Shown here in pieces: positions 37,712 through 50,100 of a DNA stretch of 64,000 bases. The notes under the pieces were generated by a model that was not told the DNA's origin, did not search any database, and was given only the letters and a program-made list of their open reading frames with translations. The first letter of the stretch is position 1. Every line of letters begins with the position of its first letter. Source of the stretch: Tachypleus tridentatus. Lineage: Eukaryota; Arthropoda; Merostomata; Xiphosura; Limulidae. The position numbers and the translations under genes were made by a program. The stretch covers positions 43,332,348 through 43,396,347 of the forward strand of contig NC_134825.1 of the NCBI RefSeq assembly GCF_004210375.1, given 5' to 3'.

Positions 37712-37920
37712 GTGAGGAATAGCCAAGTGGTTAAGGCGGTCGGCTTGTAATTTGGGGATCAGAGGTTCGAATGCCCGTCATACTAAATATTTTCACCCTT
37801 TCATTCGTAAGGGCATTATAATGTAACGGTCAATCCCACTAGTTTAACACTTCTTAATTAGGGATGGCTGGAGCAGATAGCCCATGTGTAGCTTTGCACG
37901 AAATTCAAAAACAAGCAAAA
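37712..37920 (+). repeat. tRNA-derived SINE, family 1
   Basis: Head 'atagccaagtggttaaggcg', B-box-like 'gaggttcgaatgcccgtc', shortened body and tail 'gcacgaaattcaaaaacaag'. Confidence 0.85.
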
Positions 37921-37982
37921 ATACATTAAAAGTTTTAAGGATCCAATCTTTAATTATGTCACCACATAACTGGTGTATGTGT

Positions 37983-38086
37983 TTTCATATAGCATCGGGC
38001 TATCTGGTGAGTCCACCGAGGGGAATCGAACCCCTAATTTTAGTGTTGTAACTTCGTGGACTTACCGCTGTATGAGCGGGGGACAC
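37983..38086 (-). repeat. tRNA-derived SINE, family 2 variant
   Basis: 'gagtccaccgaggggaatcg', then 'aacccctaattttagtgttg' and 'cttaccgctgtatgagcggg'. The same variant occurs at 40110-40217, so it is a subfamily. Confidence 0.75.
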
Positions 38087-38269
38087 TACATAACTGGAAA
38101 ATACACTAACATACAAATACATTGCTACCTAAAAGGAACTCATAAAAATCACTGATTAAATAAATTTATTGAATAAATAAATAAAAAGGAAAAAAAATAC
38201 TCATATGATGAATGGGTTTATCGTCGTTAGGTCAGACGGTTGTTTTTGTATGATTTTCATTGTTAAAAG

Positions 38270-39960
38270 TGTACTTTCCTTGCTTTCTGTTTGGCAAAAG
38301 GATCAATTATTCTCCTGAAATCTAAATTACAGGCGAACTAGCTTTCAATTGTAAGGGTTCTCAGATCTGTCATTTGGTCTTGGGCAATGTTGTAGCGCAG
38401 ATAACTTTTATCAGTTTCAGCTTGCAAAATTATACTTTCTTTTGTGCAGCTGTAACTGGAATTGCGAAAAAATGCGAAGGGCTATAGAAAGGTAAGAGGA
38501 ATGTGGATGTAGCTGAATATATGCAGTTTCTTTAGAGGAACCAAAGGATTTAATGCAGTATCGCGAAAGTCAGCTTTGTGAATGGCCTTCAGATCTTTCT
38601 TTTTTCTTTAATTCTTCTGACAAATCAGATCTACACTTGACAAACTCATTAGGTTTAGAATGTAGAGCAATTTCTGATATATCTACATATTACTATAAAA
38701 AAAGAAAAGGTCTTATTAACATTCATGACTGCTCTATATCTTATAATGGACTCAGCAGTAATAAAATTTATGATCTTATGAAATGTGTTACATATGAAAT
38801 TTGTCTCCTCTACAGGCTCATTTTCTTCGTATTTAGTTAAGGAATCATTTTTTACTTGGGAACTGCTTTCTGTATTGCAGACAGTTGTGGCGAAGATTCA
38901 TATTATTTGTAACTATTTAGCTTTATTTATTAAGAATTGAGCTCCCAATATTTATGTAGATTTTTAAATCAGTCAGTCGACTTTCAAAGTAGCTCACTTC
39001 AGTATAAATGGTAGCTTTGTGGTAGCTTGATAATTACAAGTTCCTTTAACCACACTCCAGTCATCAAGATGCAAGAAAGTGATTGCACAGTTATACATTT
39101 GACTTCACTTCTTGCAAGATTGGGTTGAAGAATTTCTGATAGCTCATCTAGAACCCCAAGAAGAGGAGCTGCAAAAGACCTCACATTAACCACTTTGTCT
39201 GTCCAATGTGTTTCAGAAAGTCCATGAAGAGAATAGCCTGTGTTTTTGAGGAGAACATTAATAAACTTTCCTCAGTTAGGGTACGAACATCAAAGCAACT
39301 GAGCTACTGTGGTTTTTCAGGAACATTTTCTAAAGTGTTCCTTCAGTAGTGATCACATTTGGCTGTAGATAGTCATTTAGTTTTTCCGTAACAGAATATG
39401 CTGTAAGATGGCCATTGCCACTTGGATTAGAATCATTCAACGTTCCAACATACTCAGTCGATTTATTCGAAATAACAGCACTTGCTTCGTGATAATTATT
39501 GACATTAGACCATGAGTGGAAAGCTATAGGTTAACCTCACTTTTCTTTTTAAAACCAGCAACGAAAAGAGTTTGCCTTCATTTACTTTCAGCATATTCTT
39601 TCTGTTTTTTGAATTTCCTTTTTTTCTGCGCCATGTTTAAGCTCAGAAATATATTGTTGAGAAGTTCCTCAATTTGAAAGGGATTTTCAGCTGAAAAAAG
39701 ATACGATGACGTGGGTCAGACTGCTTTATTTCGAGCCTGAAGAGGGTTACTCACATCGAAACTCAGCTAACTATTAACTGGGTTATCCAAACCAAATTGT
39801 CAAAAATGTGTTGAAAAATCTCACAATTCGGATATATAACATCAACATTCCTTATGGTCAGCTTTTGATAATCACACATGTAACCGACAAGTGTTTCTAT
39901 GAGCTCGAAGAATGTGGTATATGGAGTGAATTAAACGACATAATATTGTAATTGCGTAAT
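38270..39960 (-). pseudogene. hAT / ZMYM1-like transposase relic
   Basis: Broken minus-strand frames read, in order: SLHGLSETHWTDKVVNVRSF near 39210 (the 'L..TRW..R...V..' region of hAT proteins), LLGVLDELSEIL, then near 38690-38600 ISEIALHSKPNEF. The end LRTLTIES followed by ACNLDFRRIIDPFAKQKARK lies near 38350-38290. That last segment resembles the C-terminus of hAT proteins related to zinc finger MYM-type protein 1. Many stops interrupt it. I found no clear terminal repeats. Confidence 0.5.
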
Positions 39961-40109
39961 GTGTCAGTCATAATATTTTCTCAAACACTGCACCTTTATC
40001 TTCTGACTGATGTCGGTTGTGATAGTTGATATTTTAGCAGTTAACAACGAATGACAATCTTTATAATATTTATTACTTATATTATCTCACTGTTATTTGC
40101 ATGTATTTC

Positions 40110-40217
40110 TTATAGCAAAACTACATCACGTTATCTGCCGAGTCCACCGAGGGGAATCGAGCATCTGATTTTAGCGTTGTAAATCTGTAGACTTACCACT
40201 GTACTAGCGGGGAACTC
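40110..40217 (-). repeat. tRNA-derived SINE, family 2 variant
   Basis: 'gccgagtccaccgaggggaa', then 'ttttagcgttgtaaatctgt' and 'acttaccactgtactagcgg'. Confidence 0.75.
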
Positions 40218-40956
40218 TCTGTTACTTAATCAAGTACTTTATTATTATTATTTCTTCTTCTTTCGGGCTTCTTTGAGGCCTGAGCTTTGGGGATTTATTT
40301 CCTGATATCCCCGCCCTCTCGGTAGGCCTAAGTAAATGTAAGCCTTCAACAAGTTACAAAAATTTTGTAAAGAAACGTTAAGGAGAAAATAAAATATTTT
40401 TGTTATTGGTGCGTATAATGGATATTAAATTATTTTGACCAGATAATTTAATGGAACCCGCCAATAAAAGAACAGTTACAACAATACAATAACGATTTCA
40501 CATTAGGCTTACTGAGAATAAAGAATGAAAGCAACCCTAAAACCAAGCAGTAATTTTTAGTGATATCAAAAATTAATGAAAAACGACTACTCCGACTGTT
40601 CTTTTCAGACTAACTGTTGGGATTTGACTCTCACTTTTGTAACACATAATTCGCTACCTTTCAGTTATACAATCTTATCGATTAATTGTACGTTACGGTG
40701 ATAAATCTTGTAAAGCTATGAAACAGAATTGTATTTTCCAAGTCCCCTGGTGAGACAGTGGTAAGTTTACATATTTCTCAAATAATTAAATAAATTGCTT
40801 ATCGTTGCACAAAAGTGTTTAATATATTTTTAACTTCTTTTCAGCTAGTTAATCATAAAATAAAATATTCAGTCCCAACCGTTTACGTATTCAGGTATAT
40901 TAACTATATTCAAAGTAGCTTAAAAGGTAAAATAACCTAAAATCACAAGTGGACTA

Positions 40957-41853
40957 CGAGGTCTGTTCAAAAAATACGCGGACTGTTTGAATTGCGCGGC
41001 TCCAGTTGGTTCCAGGGGAATCCACTTGGTGTCGCTAGGTTCGCATAGATCAGCTGATTACGACGCCATTTCCCGATTGCAGATATCTTCATTTGTGTAT
41101 TAGCTACGCGGTTTTAAGTGAAGTGCGATTTTTTCGTTTGGCGGATTTCAGAATGAATGACCTGAAGGAGCAACGACTTGCTGTGACATTTTGTGTTAAA
41201 CTTGGAAAATCTACGACTGAAACTTTTGCTATGCTTAACACGGCTTACGGTTATGTTGCTATGAAGCGTACGGCATGTTTCAAGTGGCATGAACGTTTTA
41301 AGGATGGTCGACAGTCCATTAAAGATGATTAGCGTCCTGGACGTCCTTCCACATCAACTGACAACCCACACGTCGACAAAATCAACACCCTGGTGCGGGC
41401 AAATCGACGTCTGACTGTCAGGGAGCTTGCTGAAGAGTGTGGGATCTTGTTACAAGATTTTGACCGAAAAATTGAAGATGCACCGCGTTGCTACGAAATT
41501 TGTGCCTCAGAACTCGTGAGTTTTTGGCCAAACACTCGATCACTGTTCTTTCCCACCCACCCCTACTCACCTGACCTTGTTTCTTGCGATTTTTTCTTGT
41601 TCCCCAAACTCAAAAGATCCTTGAAAGGAAGAAGATTAGAGACGATTCCCGAGATTAAGGCAAATGCGACGAAGGAGCTGGAGGACATGACAAAAGAAGC
41701 GTACCAGGACTGTTTCAACAAGTGGAAACACCGTTGGGATAAATGTGTGCGTTGGGGAGGAGAGTACTTTGAAGGGGTCCCAGACCTGTAACTTCTAAAT
41801 AAAGTACATTTTGGTTTATGACGTCAGTCCGCGTATTTTTTGAACAGCCCTCG
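40957..41853 (+). mobile_element. mariner element with internal deletion
   Basis: Ends 'cgaggtctgttcaaaaaata' and its inverted counterpart ending 'tgaacagccctcg', flanked by TA on both sides (40955-40956 and 41854-41855). The 897-bp length is short for a ~1.3-kb mariner because the middle of the transposase gene is missing. Confidence 0.92.
41152..41791 (+). pseudogene. mariner transposase, deleted and with an internal stop
   Basis: The N-terminal DNA-binding part reads LKEQRLAVTFCVKLGKSTTE, then AMKRTACFKWHERFKDGRQS. An in-frame TAG (41330-41332) replaces a residue before RPGRPSTSTDNPH. After TVRELAEECGI near 41440 the frame jumps to the C-terminal part: LFFPTHPYSPDLVSCDFFLF, LKGRRLETIPEIK, WGGEYFEGV. 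The first two catalytic aspartates and the segment between are gone. The final one lies in the YSPDL motif (mariner DD34D), which is still present. It cannot be active. Confidence 0.9.
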
Positions 41854-41855
41854 TA

Positions 41856-43947
41856 TGTTTTTCAGCCTCAAAATGTGGTTAAGGCTGAAGCAAAAGTATG
41901 AAACTTAGGTTACAAACAAAAATAAATAGACGAACGTTTTATATTATTGCGTATGTGTTTTCCTTCATAATCTATCATTCTTTTACGCTTTGAACTTTGT
42001 AAATTAAGATGGCGGTTATTTCAATTTAACGGTAGTTACAATATCTTTCATCAAGCACAAGTTACTAAAATACATTTATTTGTTATCGCTTTGTTATCTG
42101 ACAAGCCTAGAAATAAAATCGTTTGAATATATTATTTTAAATAAACCTCTCAAAGGAAAAGAGCATAAAAGAGATGGAGTTTTTATTACGTAATTAGAAT
42201 ATGAAATTAAAACAGACAGTAATATAATATGTTAAAAATATTGGGTGAACGACAATAAATACAGAATGTTTACACGGAAAAAGAGAGAGAATAGATGATT
42301 TACTGACCAAATCATCATTAATTTATTAGATAACTTTCCAGGTAATCCTTTTCATACGCTTTGAAACACTAAGAAACTCTAAGTCCGATGGTAGACGAAT
42401 AAGGGAGTTATTGTAATAACTTATTTAAAAGCTTACCTGCAGATTTAAGTTCTATTTACTTTTATTATAGAAAAACTTTTCACTGCACGATCATTTTAAT
42501 GGCAACTAGTTTGACACTGAAATATGGCAGGCTATCAGGTTTATAAGGTTCTCTGAAATGCATATAAATGATTTCTTTATTTGAAACTTTCCATCAACAC
42601 ATTATATTGATATTGTGATGTTTAAATACTGACAGGTGGATGCACCTGTTTTACTGGAAGCATGATGCTCTTATCTTGTCAGTGGTCTACATAAGACAAC
42701 TAATAAAAGCTCTAAAAAGCTGTAAGATTGTTGGATAGGATCTACGGTTTCATTGCATGGTTTGAGTAACTTCGTTACTGCTAATGTGGAAGATTAAGAA
42801 GGATGAACTAAAGTGTTTTATGATATAAATTTAGGGTTCAGTGAGCTTTCTCACGGTATATTGTTTGCCATCTGAAAGGAGTTATCTAATGACAATGTAG
42901 GTATGAATAGCTTTAAAACTTGATTATATTTCCTTGACCTTTAACGTAATCGTTCTGGTCTTTATAATCTTCACCATTTCAAGAGATCAGAGACTGAATG
43001 GAACTGGAGCTTGCAAATAGAATAAGAGGAATTGCATTAGAAGTATGAATAGAAGTAGACGAACTTACTATGTCTAAATTTAATAAAACGAAAATCTTAA
43101 TATTTAGAAAAAAAACTGAAGCTATATAAGACTGACTCACACAGCTGAAAACAAGAGAATGATAGAAGAAAACTAAGCAGAAGTCAATGTGATTTTATTT
43201 CAAAACATGTTAAATTACACAAAATATTTACCATGATTATCAATATTTGTGTTATTTAACACTTTTACTTTATAATAGCACAAGCAGTTACAGTTACACG
43301 TTAAAACAAACAGGCAACGTTTTATGATAAAACAATCTCAAACATAATCATAACCGAAAGCAGGTTGGCTACTTGTTACGACTACAATATTAAGAGAAGC
43401 ATGCTACCATGCTAATTAAAATACGTGAACGCCAATTATAAAACTTGCAAAGCCAATCTTGAAGTAAACACCCCAATTTATCCCCATGTTTAAGAATAAA
43501 ATAATTATTATAATTGATATTCTTGCTTCCAGATTTAAGGATTATAATTAGAATAATTCTAAATTCTAAATGTATACGCTAATTTTAACGACTTTTTACT
43601 TGCCAATGCCATGGATCTAGAATTAAGATCCACAAAAGCATGTAAGTTCTCCAACTTTTCAAAATCTAAATTAAAAATTTCCAAAAGTAATTACTTATTT
43701 GTTAATATCAATTATCCAGTTATTACAGCATAAAACAAGAGGTTAGCTCTTTTATTTTAAAAGCAAAACTGATCGCTAATATTTTGGAAATATGGTATTT
43801 TTATTATATTAAAGTATGTTACTTAGGTACGGATTCACTCGACAACGGAATGAATGTGTTTAGTGAAGTGAATGCAGCTTCAATTGAGAATTGAAATCCT
43901 AATTTTTGATACATTTATATCTATTGTCTTTATTAAATACGTTATAG
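41856..43947. other. AT-rich region upstream of the PARG-like exons
   Basis: I searched by eye for earlier exons of the PARG-like gene and found none I can support. No other gene or repeat recognised. It should hold the promoter or a first intron of that gene. Confidence 0.35.
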
Positions 43948-44100
43948 TAGCAAGAACTATCGTTGTGAAATGGCGTATGTGCTTCTTCCGTGTGACATAC
44001 CGAATTGGTTGGATCTTCAACGGGAACTAACTCATCTGTTACGAACTCAAACGACCGAGGAGCTGATAGCTGGGATGTTGAAATTACAAGACAGCTGCAG
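43948..44100 (+). CDS. PARG-like exon A (PC motif)
   Basis: Reads [18 protein letters not shown], then [20 protein letters not shown], matching the start of the PARG accessory domain (PC motif, then a helix). An in-frame stop at 43934-43936 sets the left limit. Either translation starts at the ATG at 43970, or the exon begins after 'ttatag' (43948) or 'tag' (43951). Both acceptors give the same phase. Donor 'cag|gtgtgt' leaves phase 2. The minus-strand open frame here is a shadow. Confidence 0.7.
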
Positions 44101-47100
44101 GTGTGTTCATTTGACCACTTCTTCATCTGAGTGAATTGTAAAGGAAGATAATTTAACGCTCTCAAATCGAGACCTAATATTTCGAGAATAAATTTTATAA
44201 AATTTTCAGATATGTTAAACTTTTGTTAACGAAATTCTCTGAAACAATAAAGAGATAAAATATAACTTTAATAAGTTTAACTTTAGCGATGCAACAACGC
44301 GCGAAAAATGATTGAGTTTTGTAAGTCAAGGAACAGAAGCAGAGAAGTAAATATATTTAGAAATAAGATTTGTATAATTTTTACTCGGTTAACAATTAAC
44401 TGAAAAGTGATTAAGTTAAATAATTTGAAACTAGTTAGTATTTTAAAATAAAAATCCCTGGATATGTAAAATACGAAAAGCACTATTATATCAGTTTACC
44501 AAAAGATAGAACGTTTTGTAAAAATGTTACTGAGAGGCTAATAAGAATAAAAAAGTATTTCATAGAATTTAACAAACACGTTAGAAAACAAATAGAAGAA
44601 CAGACAATGTGATGTTAAATAAAACACACTATTATGTGAACTCAGTATGCTGTTTAAGATTAAATATGTGCATTTTAACACAAGCAAGGTGGTTAGTTTT
44701 CAAAATAGATCACCAGGTGGTGTAATGGTAAAAGTAGAAGAATATAAATAGTGGCTGGAAGATTGTTGTTTCCTCTTTCATTTTACATTTTTTGCATAAT
44801 GTAAAGTCAACGAAGTAACTGTTAAAATGTTTTGGTTAATAAATCTAATATGAAAATAACTGAAGTGAGACAAAGCAAACTGTGTAAACACAAAAGCAAA
44901 TACTCTACATACTGGGAAAAACAAAACACGTGTGACAGTTTTTTTTTCATGCTTAACACTTCTTACAATTTGAATCTATATTTGCATTTCTATCTTTAAT
45001 CTTGCACGATTATATAAGTATTAAATTGTATACTTGCCAGCATTGGATTAGACCCTGATGATACGATAAACGCTGTAGAAGTGAGCAGATTTGATGGTTT
45101 GTGGTACTTTCTCGAAGAAACACTTAACACAGAGGAAAAAGCTCACTTCTTCAAAGTGGTGCATCCCTCTTTGGTGAAGAGCGCCCTCAGCCTGAAACTC
45201 TTCAAACCGTCACAAGGATTTAAATACAGTTTGCAACAAGAAGGTACTATCTATCTATTCATCTATCTGCCTGTCCGTCTGTTACAGTTTTCCTTCATCT
45301 TTTGAATATTTCTTTGTTACTATTCATTTTTGAAGACAATTTGCAATTTTTACTGTCACGTTTTATTATTGTTATTATTATACCTTCAGCGAATTAAGTA
45401 ATTGGAGTCTTTTAATTATTTTCATACATTGCTTTTCCTTAGAAAGTACAATGAGCCTCGATCGGACTTTTGTGATGTCTCTGTTAGCCAACGCTTTTTT
45501 CTGTACCTTTCCCAGGCGGACTTTAAAAACACATCCAACTCTTCAGGATTTCAGCTTTAGCAATTTCTTTCGATATCTGCTAAGGTGGGTTTTTCATGTT
45601 TCTAAAACACAGAATGATGGTTAAAATGAGGCTCTTTGAAATAATGTTTAAAGAGTTGCTAATGTTGAATCAAATATGAATTATGACTTTATCAAAATTT
45701 GAATGTAACAAAATAATAAAGTAAATGCCAGTAGTGTTTTTGACGCTTAACAGCAATTTTGAATTTTAAATTTTATCTGTCGTAAGTTATTTGATTTTAA
45801 GGCAGAAACACCAAGCATACTGTTTGCATCTAAAGGAACATCATAACGTGTTCTAAATCACAAAGTATGGCACAAATATTGATATGTGAGCTGAAAATAT
45901 GGAATAAACTGAGACCGTTCTGGAAAGTCTAAATTTGTTGGTCCAGCATAGCTGTTAAGGCGCTCGACTCGTAATTTGAGGGTCGCGGGTTCCACTACCC
46001 ATCACACCAAACATGCTCGCCGTGGGGTTATAATCTGCTGGTCAATCTCACAATTCGTTGGTAAAACAGTAGCAAAAGAGTTGGCGGTGGGTGGTGATAA
46101 CTATCTGCTTAACCCCTAGTCTTACACTGTTAAATTAGGGACGGCTAGCGCAGGTAACCCTCGTATAGCATTGTTCGAAATTCCACAAACAAAGAAACGT
46201 ACTAAATTTGTTTAGGCAGAGCCCGGCATAGCCAAGTGGGTTAAGACGTTCGACTCGTAATCCGAGGATCACGGTTCGAATCCTCATCATACCAACCATG
46301 CTTGCCCTTTCAGCTTTGGTGGCGTTTTAATGTGACAGTGAATCTCACTATTCGTTGGTAAAAGAGTAGCCTTAGAGTTGGCGGTGGGTGGTGATGACTA
46401 GCTGCCTTCCCTCTAGCCTTACAATGCTAAATCAGGGACGGCTAGTGCAGATAACCCTCGTGTAGCTTTGCGCGAAATTCAAAAAACAAACATACAAATG
46501 TTTAGGCAACTATACTAAAACGTACTCAAAAAGATTATACAAGAAACTTTATAAATATGTATTAAGAAAATACTATTTGATCTTTGTTAATAAGCAGTAT
46601 AAACATCTTCTGTAAAATCCAACCTCTCTTGAAACAAATCTTTATGGATTAAGGAATAACAAATGCAGCTACGCAAAAGTAAGTAACCAGTTTAAAACAA
46701 AATAAAATGGAAAAAACCAGGCTCGAGTACACCTGTAGGAGTACCTGTATGATCAGTTTAACAAGAAACGGATTTGATCAGGAATCGAATGGGTGTAGCC
46801 TCACGATGGAGTGCATGATCAAGTAAAAATTAAACAAGATTTAGTCTTCATTAGTTGTGCCACTTGAAATTCTTTCAGACAGGATTAGAATAAATTAATG
46901 TATGAGACATTTTTCTTTTTTTTATTAGCTATATTTTTTGTACGTCAGCAATAAAATATGAAGCGTTGGACGCTCGCATACCTTATTCTATTTTATTATT
47001 CATCAGGTTTTGTACCAGCTTACACTCAAATTTAATTTCTTTTAGGCAGGAATAATGCAAATTAATCTATAAGACTTCAAACGTGGTCATATACAGCAAT

Positions 47101-50100
47101 CGAAATGGTTTGATCTCCTAAGTTTAAAACTGTAATTAGATCTCAGTTTGGTTACGAGATGACGGAACTATGAGCTAAAGGTTTGTATTTGAAAAACAAC
47201 AATAATAAAAATTCATAGCTGTTATATGAGCCACAGCTAAAAACAGGAGTTACTATAGGAAACTGTATGATCAGTTTCTGAAATACAAGATTGTTCAGAA
47301 ATCAGTTAAGTAAGCTCCAATGTAAAATAATTTATCAGTTGATAGATCAAAATATTTAATTATTACTAAACAAACATAATTCTGCACATAAATAACTGAA
47401 CAAGTGATAAAAATTAATCTGATGAAAAATCAAAGGAAAGTAGTTTTCCATAACAGTTTCTGTAATTAATTGGTAGGTCCAGGTATGGCCAGGTGGTTAA
47501 AGCGCTCGACTCGTAATGTGAAACCTTCTTGCACCAAACATACTCGCTCTTTCAGCAGTGGTGGCATTATAATGTGAAGGTCAATCTCAGTTTTCTTTGT
47601 AAAAGAGTAGCCCAACAGTTGGCGATGGATGGTGATGACTAGTCGCCTTCTCTGTAGTCTTATACTGTTATATTAGGGAGGGATAGCGCTGATAGCCCTC
47701 GTGTATCTTTGCGCGAAATTAAAAAAAACAACAACAAACAATTAATTGGTAAGTCACTCACTTATTAGGTTTGGTTTGAATTTTGCGTAAAACTACACGA
47801 GAGCTATCTGCGCTAGCCGTTCCTAATTTAGTAGTGTAAGACTAGAGGGAAGGCAGCTAGTCATCACCACGCACAGCCAAATCTTGGGCTATTCTTTCAC
47901 AAACGAATAATGTGATTGATCGTAGCATTATAACGCCCCCATGGCTGAAAGGGCAAACGTGTTTGGTCTGACAGGGATTCGAACCCGCGACCTTCGGAAT
48001 ACGAGTCGAGTGCCTCAACCACCTGGCCATGCCGGACCTACAATTTCGTAGAACATCAAGAAATGTATAATTACAATTTATACATGTATTTGTTGAAAAC
48101 TGACTTTCAAAATGTAAGAAATTTCATAAAAATGGTTTTAAAGTGTACTTGAGTGATTTAATGGTAAATTTATTATCTTAAAATGCTAAAATTTGGGGTT
48201 CGATTTCCTGTAATGAACGGAGCACAGAACGCTTACTGTATAGTTTGCTTTTAAACAAACAAGACAAGAGCTGAACAAGTGGGCATTTTTCAATGCACCC
48301 ATACATTTGTATGTCTATAGTAATGGGAAGGCATGGCAAAATAGCTTCATAACGTCAAAACATCCTTGTTCAAAATAAGTTTCTACGTAGAATAATAGAT
48401 AAAGCCATTAAGTTTATTTGAATAAACAATATATTTACCCAAATATAATTAGCGCACTTAATAAACAGAAGGTATTTACTTCTTTTCTGTTTATAGGAGT
48501 AGAGTAATTTTAAATTAATATAAAAATCTGTATCATTAAATATTGAGAAGGTTATATTTGGAAGATGGTTAATGTACACTGCTGGCAAAAATCTTAAGGC
48601 CAATGAACATAAAGAAAAAATATGCATTTTGCGTTGTTAGGCCCAACTACTTATTTGAATAGAGCTTCGAAAGATGAAAATAAGAAAAAAGAAATTAAAA
48701 ATAAAACATTTTAGCATTTAATAGGGAAAATGTGAACACTATGAAATTAGCCCAAACACTAGCTGGTCAAAAGTTTAAGACCATACCAAAAAAAGTCCTA
48801 AACAGGGTAGGAAATGCCCAACAAGAGATCTTAGAAGTGAGTTGCACGGCCGTCATTGCGAATAACTTCAAACATTCGCTTTGGCATGGTGGATATAAGC
48901 GTTTGCAGAAGGTTGGCTGTAATGTTATTCCAAGTGGTGAAGATGGCTTTACGAAAATCATGCACTGTTTGGAATTGACGTACATTTCTATAGACTTCCC
49001 TTGTCATCCACCCCGAAATATTTTCAATGGGGTTCAGTTCGGGCGAACACGCTGGATGGTCCAAAAGAATCACGTTATTCGCCATGAAAAAGTCATTTGT
49101 CCTGCTGAAAGATCCAGTCATTCCACACAAGCGAGAGCCTTCAGTCAATAAGGATGCTCTATCCAACATGCCAGTGTAGCCAGCTGCTGTTTGATGCCCT
49201 TTATAACCTAAAGCTCCATTGTTCCATGGAAGGAGAAAGCACCCCAGGCCATGATGAAACCTCCTCCATTGTGTCGTGTAGAAAATGTCTCCGGTAGGAT
49301 ATCTTTATCGTGCCAGTAACGTTGGAAGCCATCTGGACCATCCAGGTTAAATTATTTCTCATCAGAGAACAAAACCTTCGTCCACTTTTCTACGTCCCAT
49401 GTTTGGCGCTTCTCAGCAAAGTTTAACCTAGCAGTTTCGTGGTGTGGAAGAAGGCATAGACTTTGAAGACGTTTACGGTTCTTAAAGCCTTTCTCTCGTA
49501 GATGCCGTCTTATTGTTTTTGAGCTGTATTCTACGTCCGTAAGGGTCTTAATCTAGTTCGATGATCGGCTGGTGTCTTGTCGGACAACCCGTCTAATCGT
49601 CCTGCTCAACGCTGACGAAATTTTTTTGGGCCGACCACTTGAAATTCTCGTTTTGTATCCCTCAGGGTCTTTTAAGGAATTTGCAACAGCAGTTTCACAA
49701 TGTCCAATCTCACCAGCGATGGCACTTTGAGAGAAACCTTGCTTTTACAGTTCGACAATTTTGCTACTTTCAAACTCTGTCAAATATTTAGCCTCTGCCA
49801 TGTTTTTACCCAATGTAACACAGGAGATGTCAGTGGGAGATATTGACAACGCTAATGCTTGAACACAAATGACTAAATTTCGTTACGTGTTTACTGATTA
49901 ACGCTTCGTTTCAGTATGGTCTTAAACTTTTGGCCAGCTAGTATTTAAGCTAATTTCATAGTGTTCAGATTTTCCCTATTGAATGCTAAAAAGTTTTTTA
50001 TTTTCCCTTTTCTTATTTTCATCTTTCGAAGCTCTACTCAAATAATTGGTTGAGTTTAACATCGCAAAATGCATATTTTTTCTTTATATTCATTGGCCTT

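Noticed and set aside
43899-44165. Minus-strand open frame of 88 codons
   Set aside because: It is the shadow of PARG-like exon A; the plus strand carries the family similarity and splice signals.
46219-46300. tRNA-like sequences with A and B boxes, considered as tRNA genes
   Set aside because: They are heads of multi-copy SINEs, joined to SINE bodies and tails, with mismatched acceptor arms.
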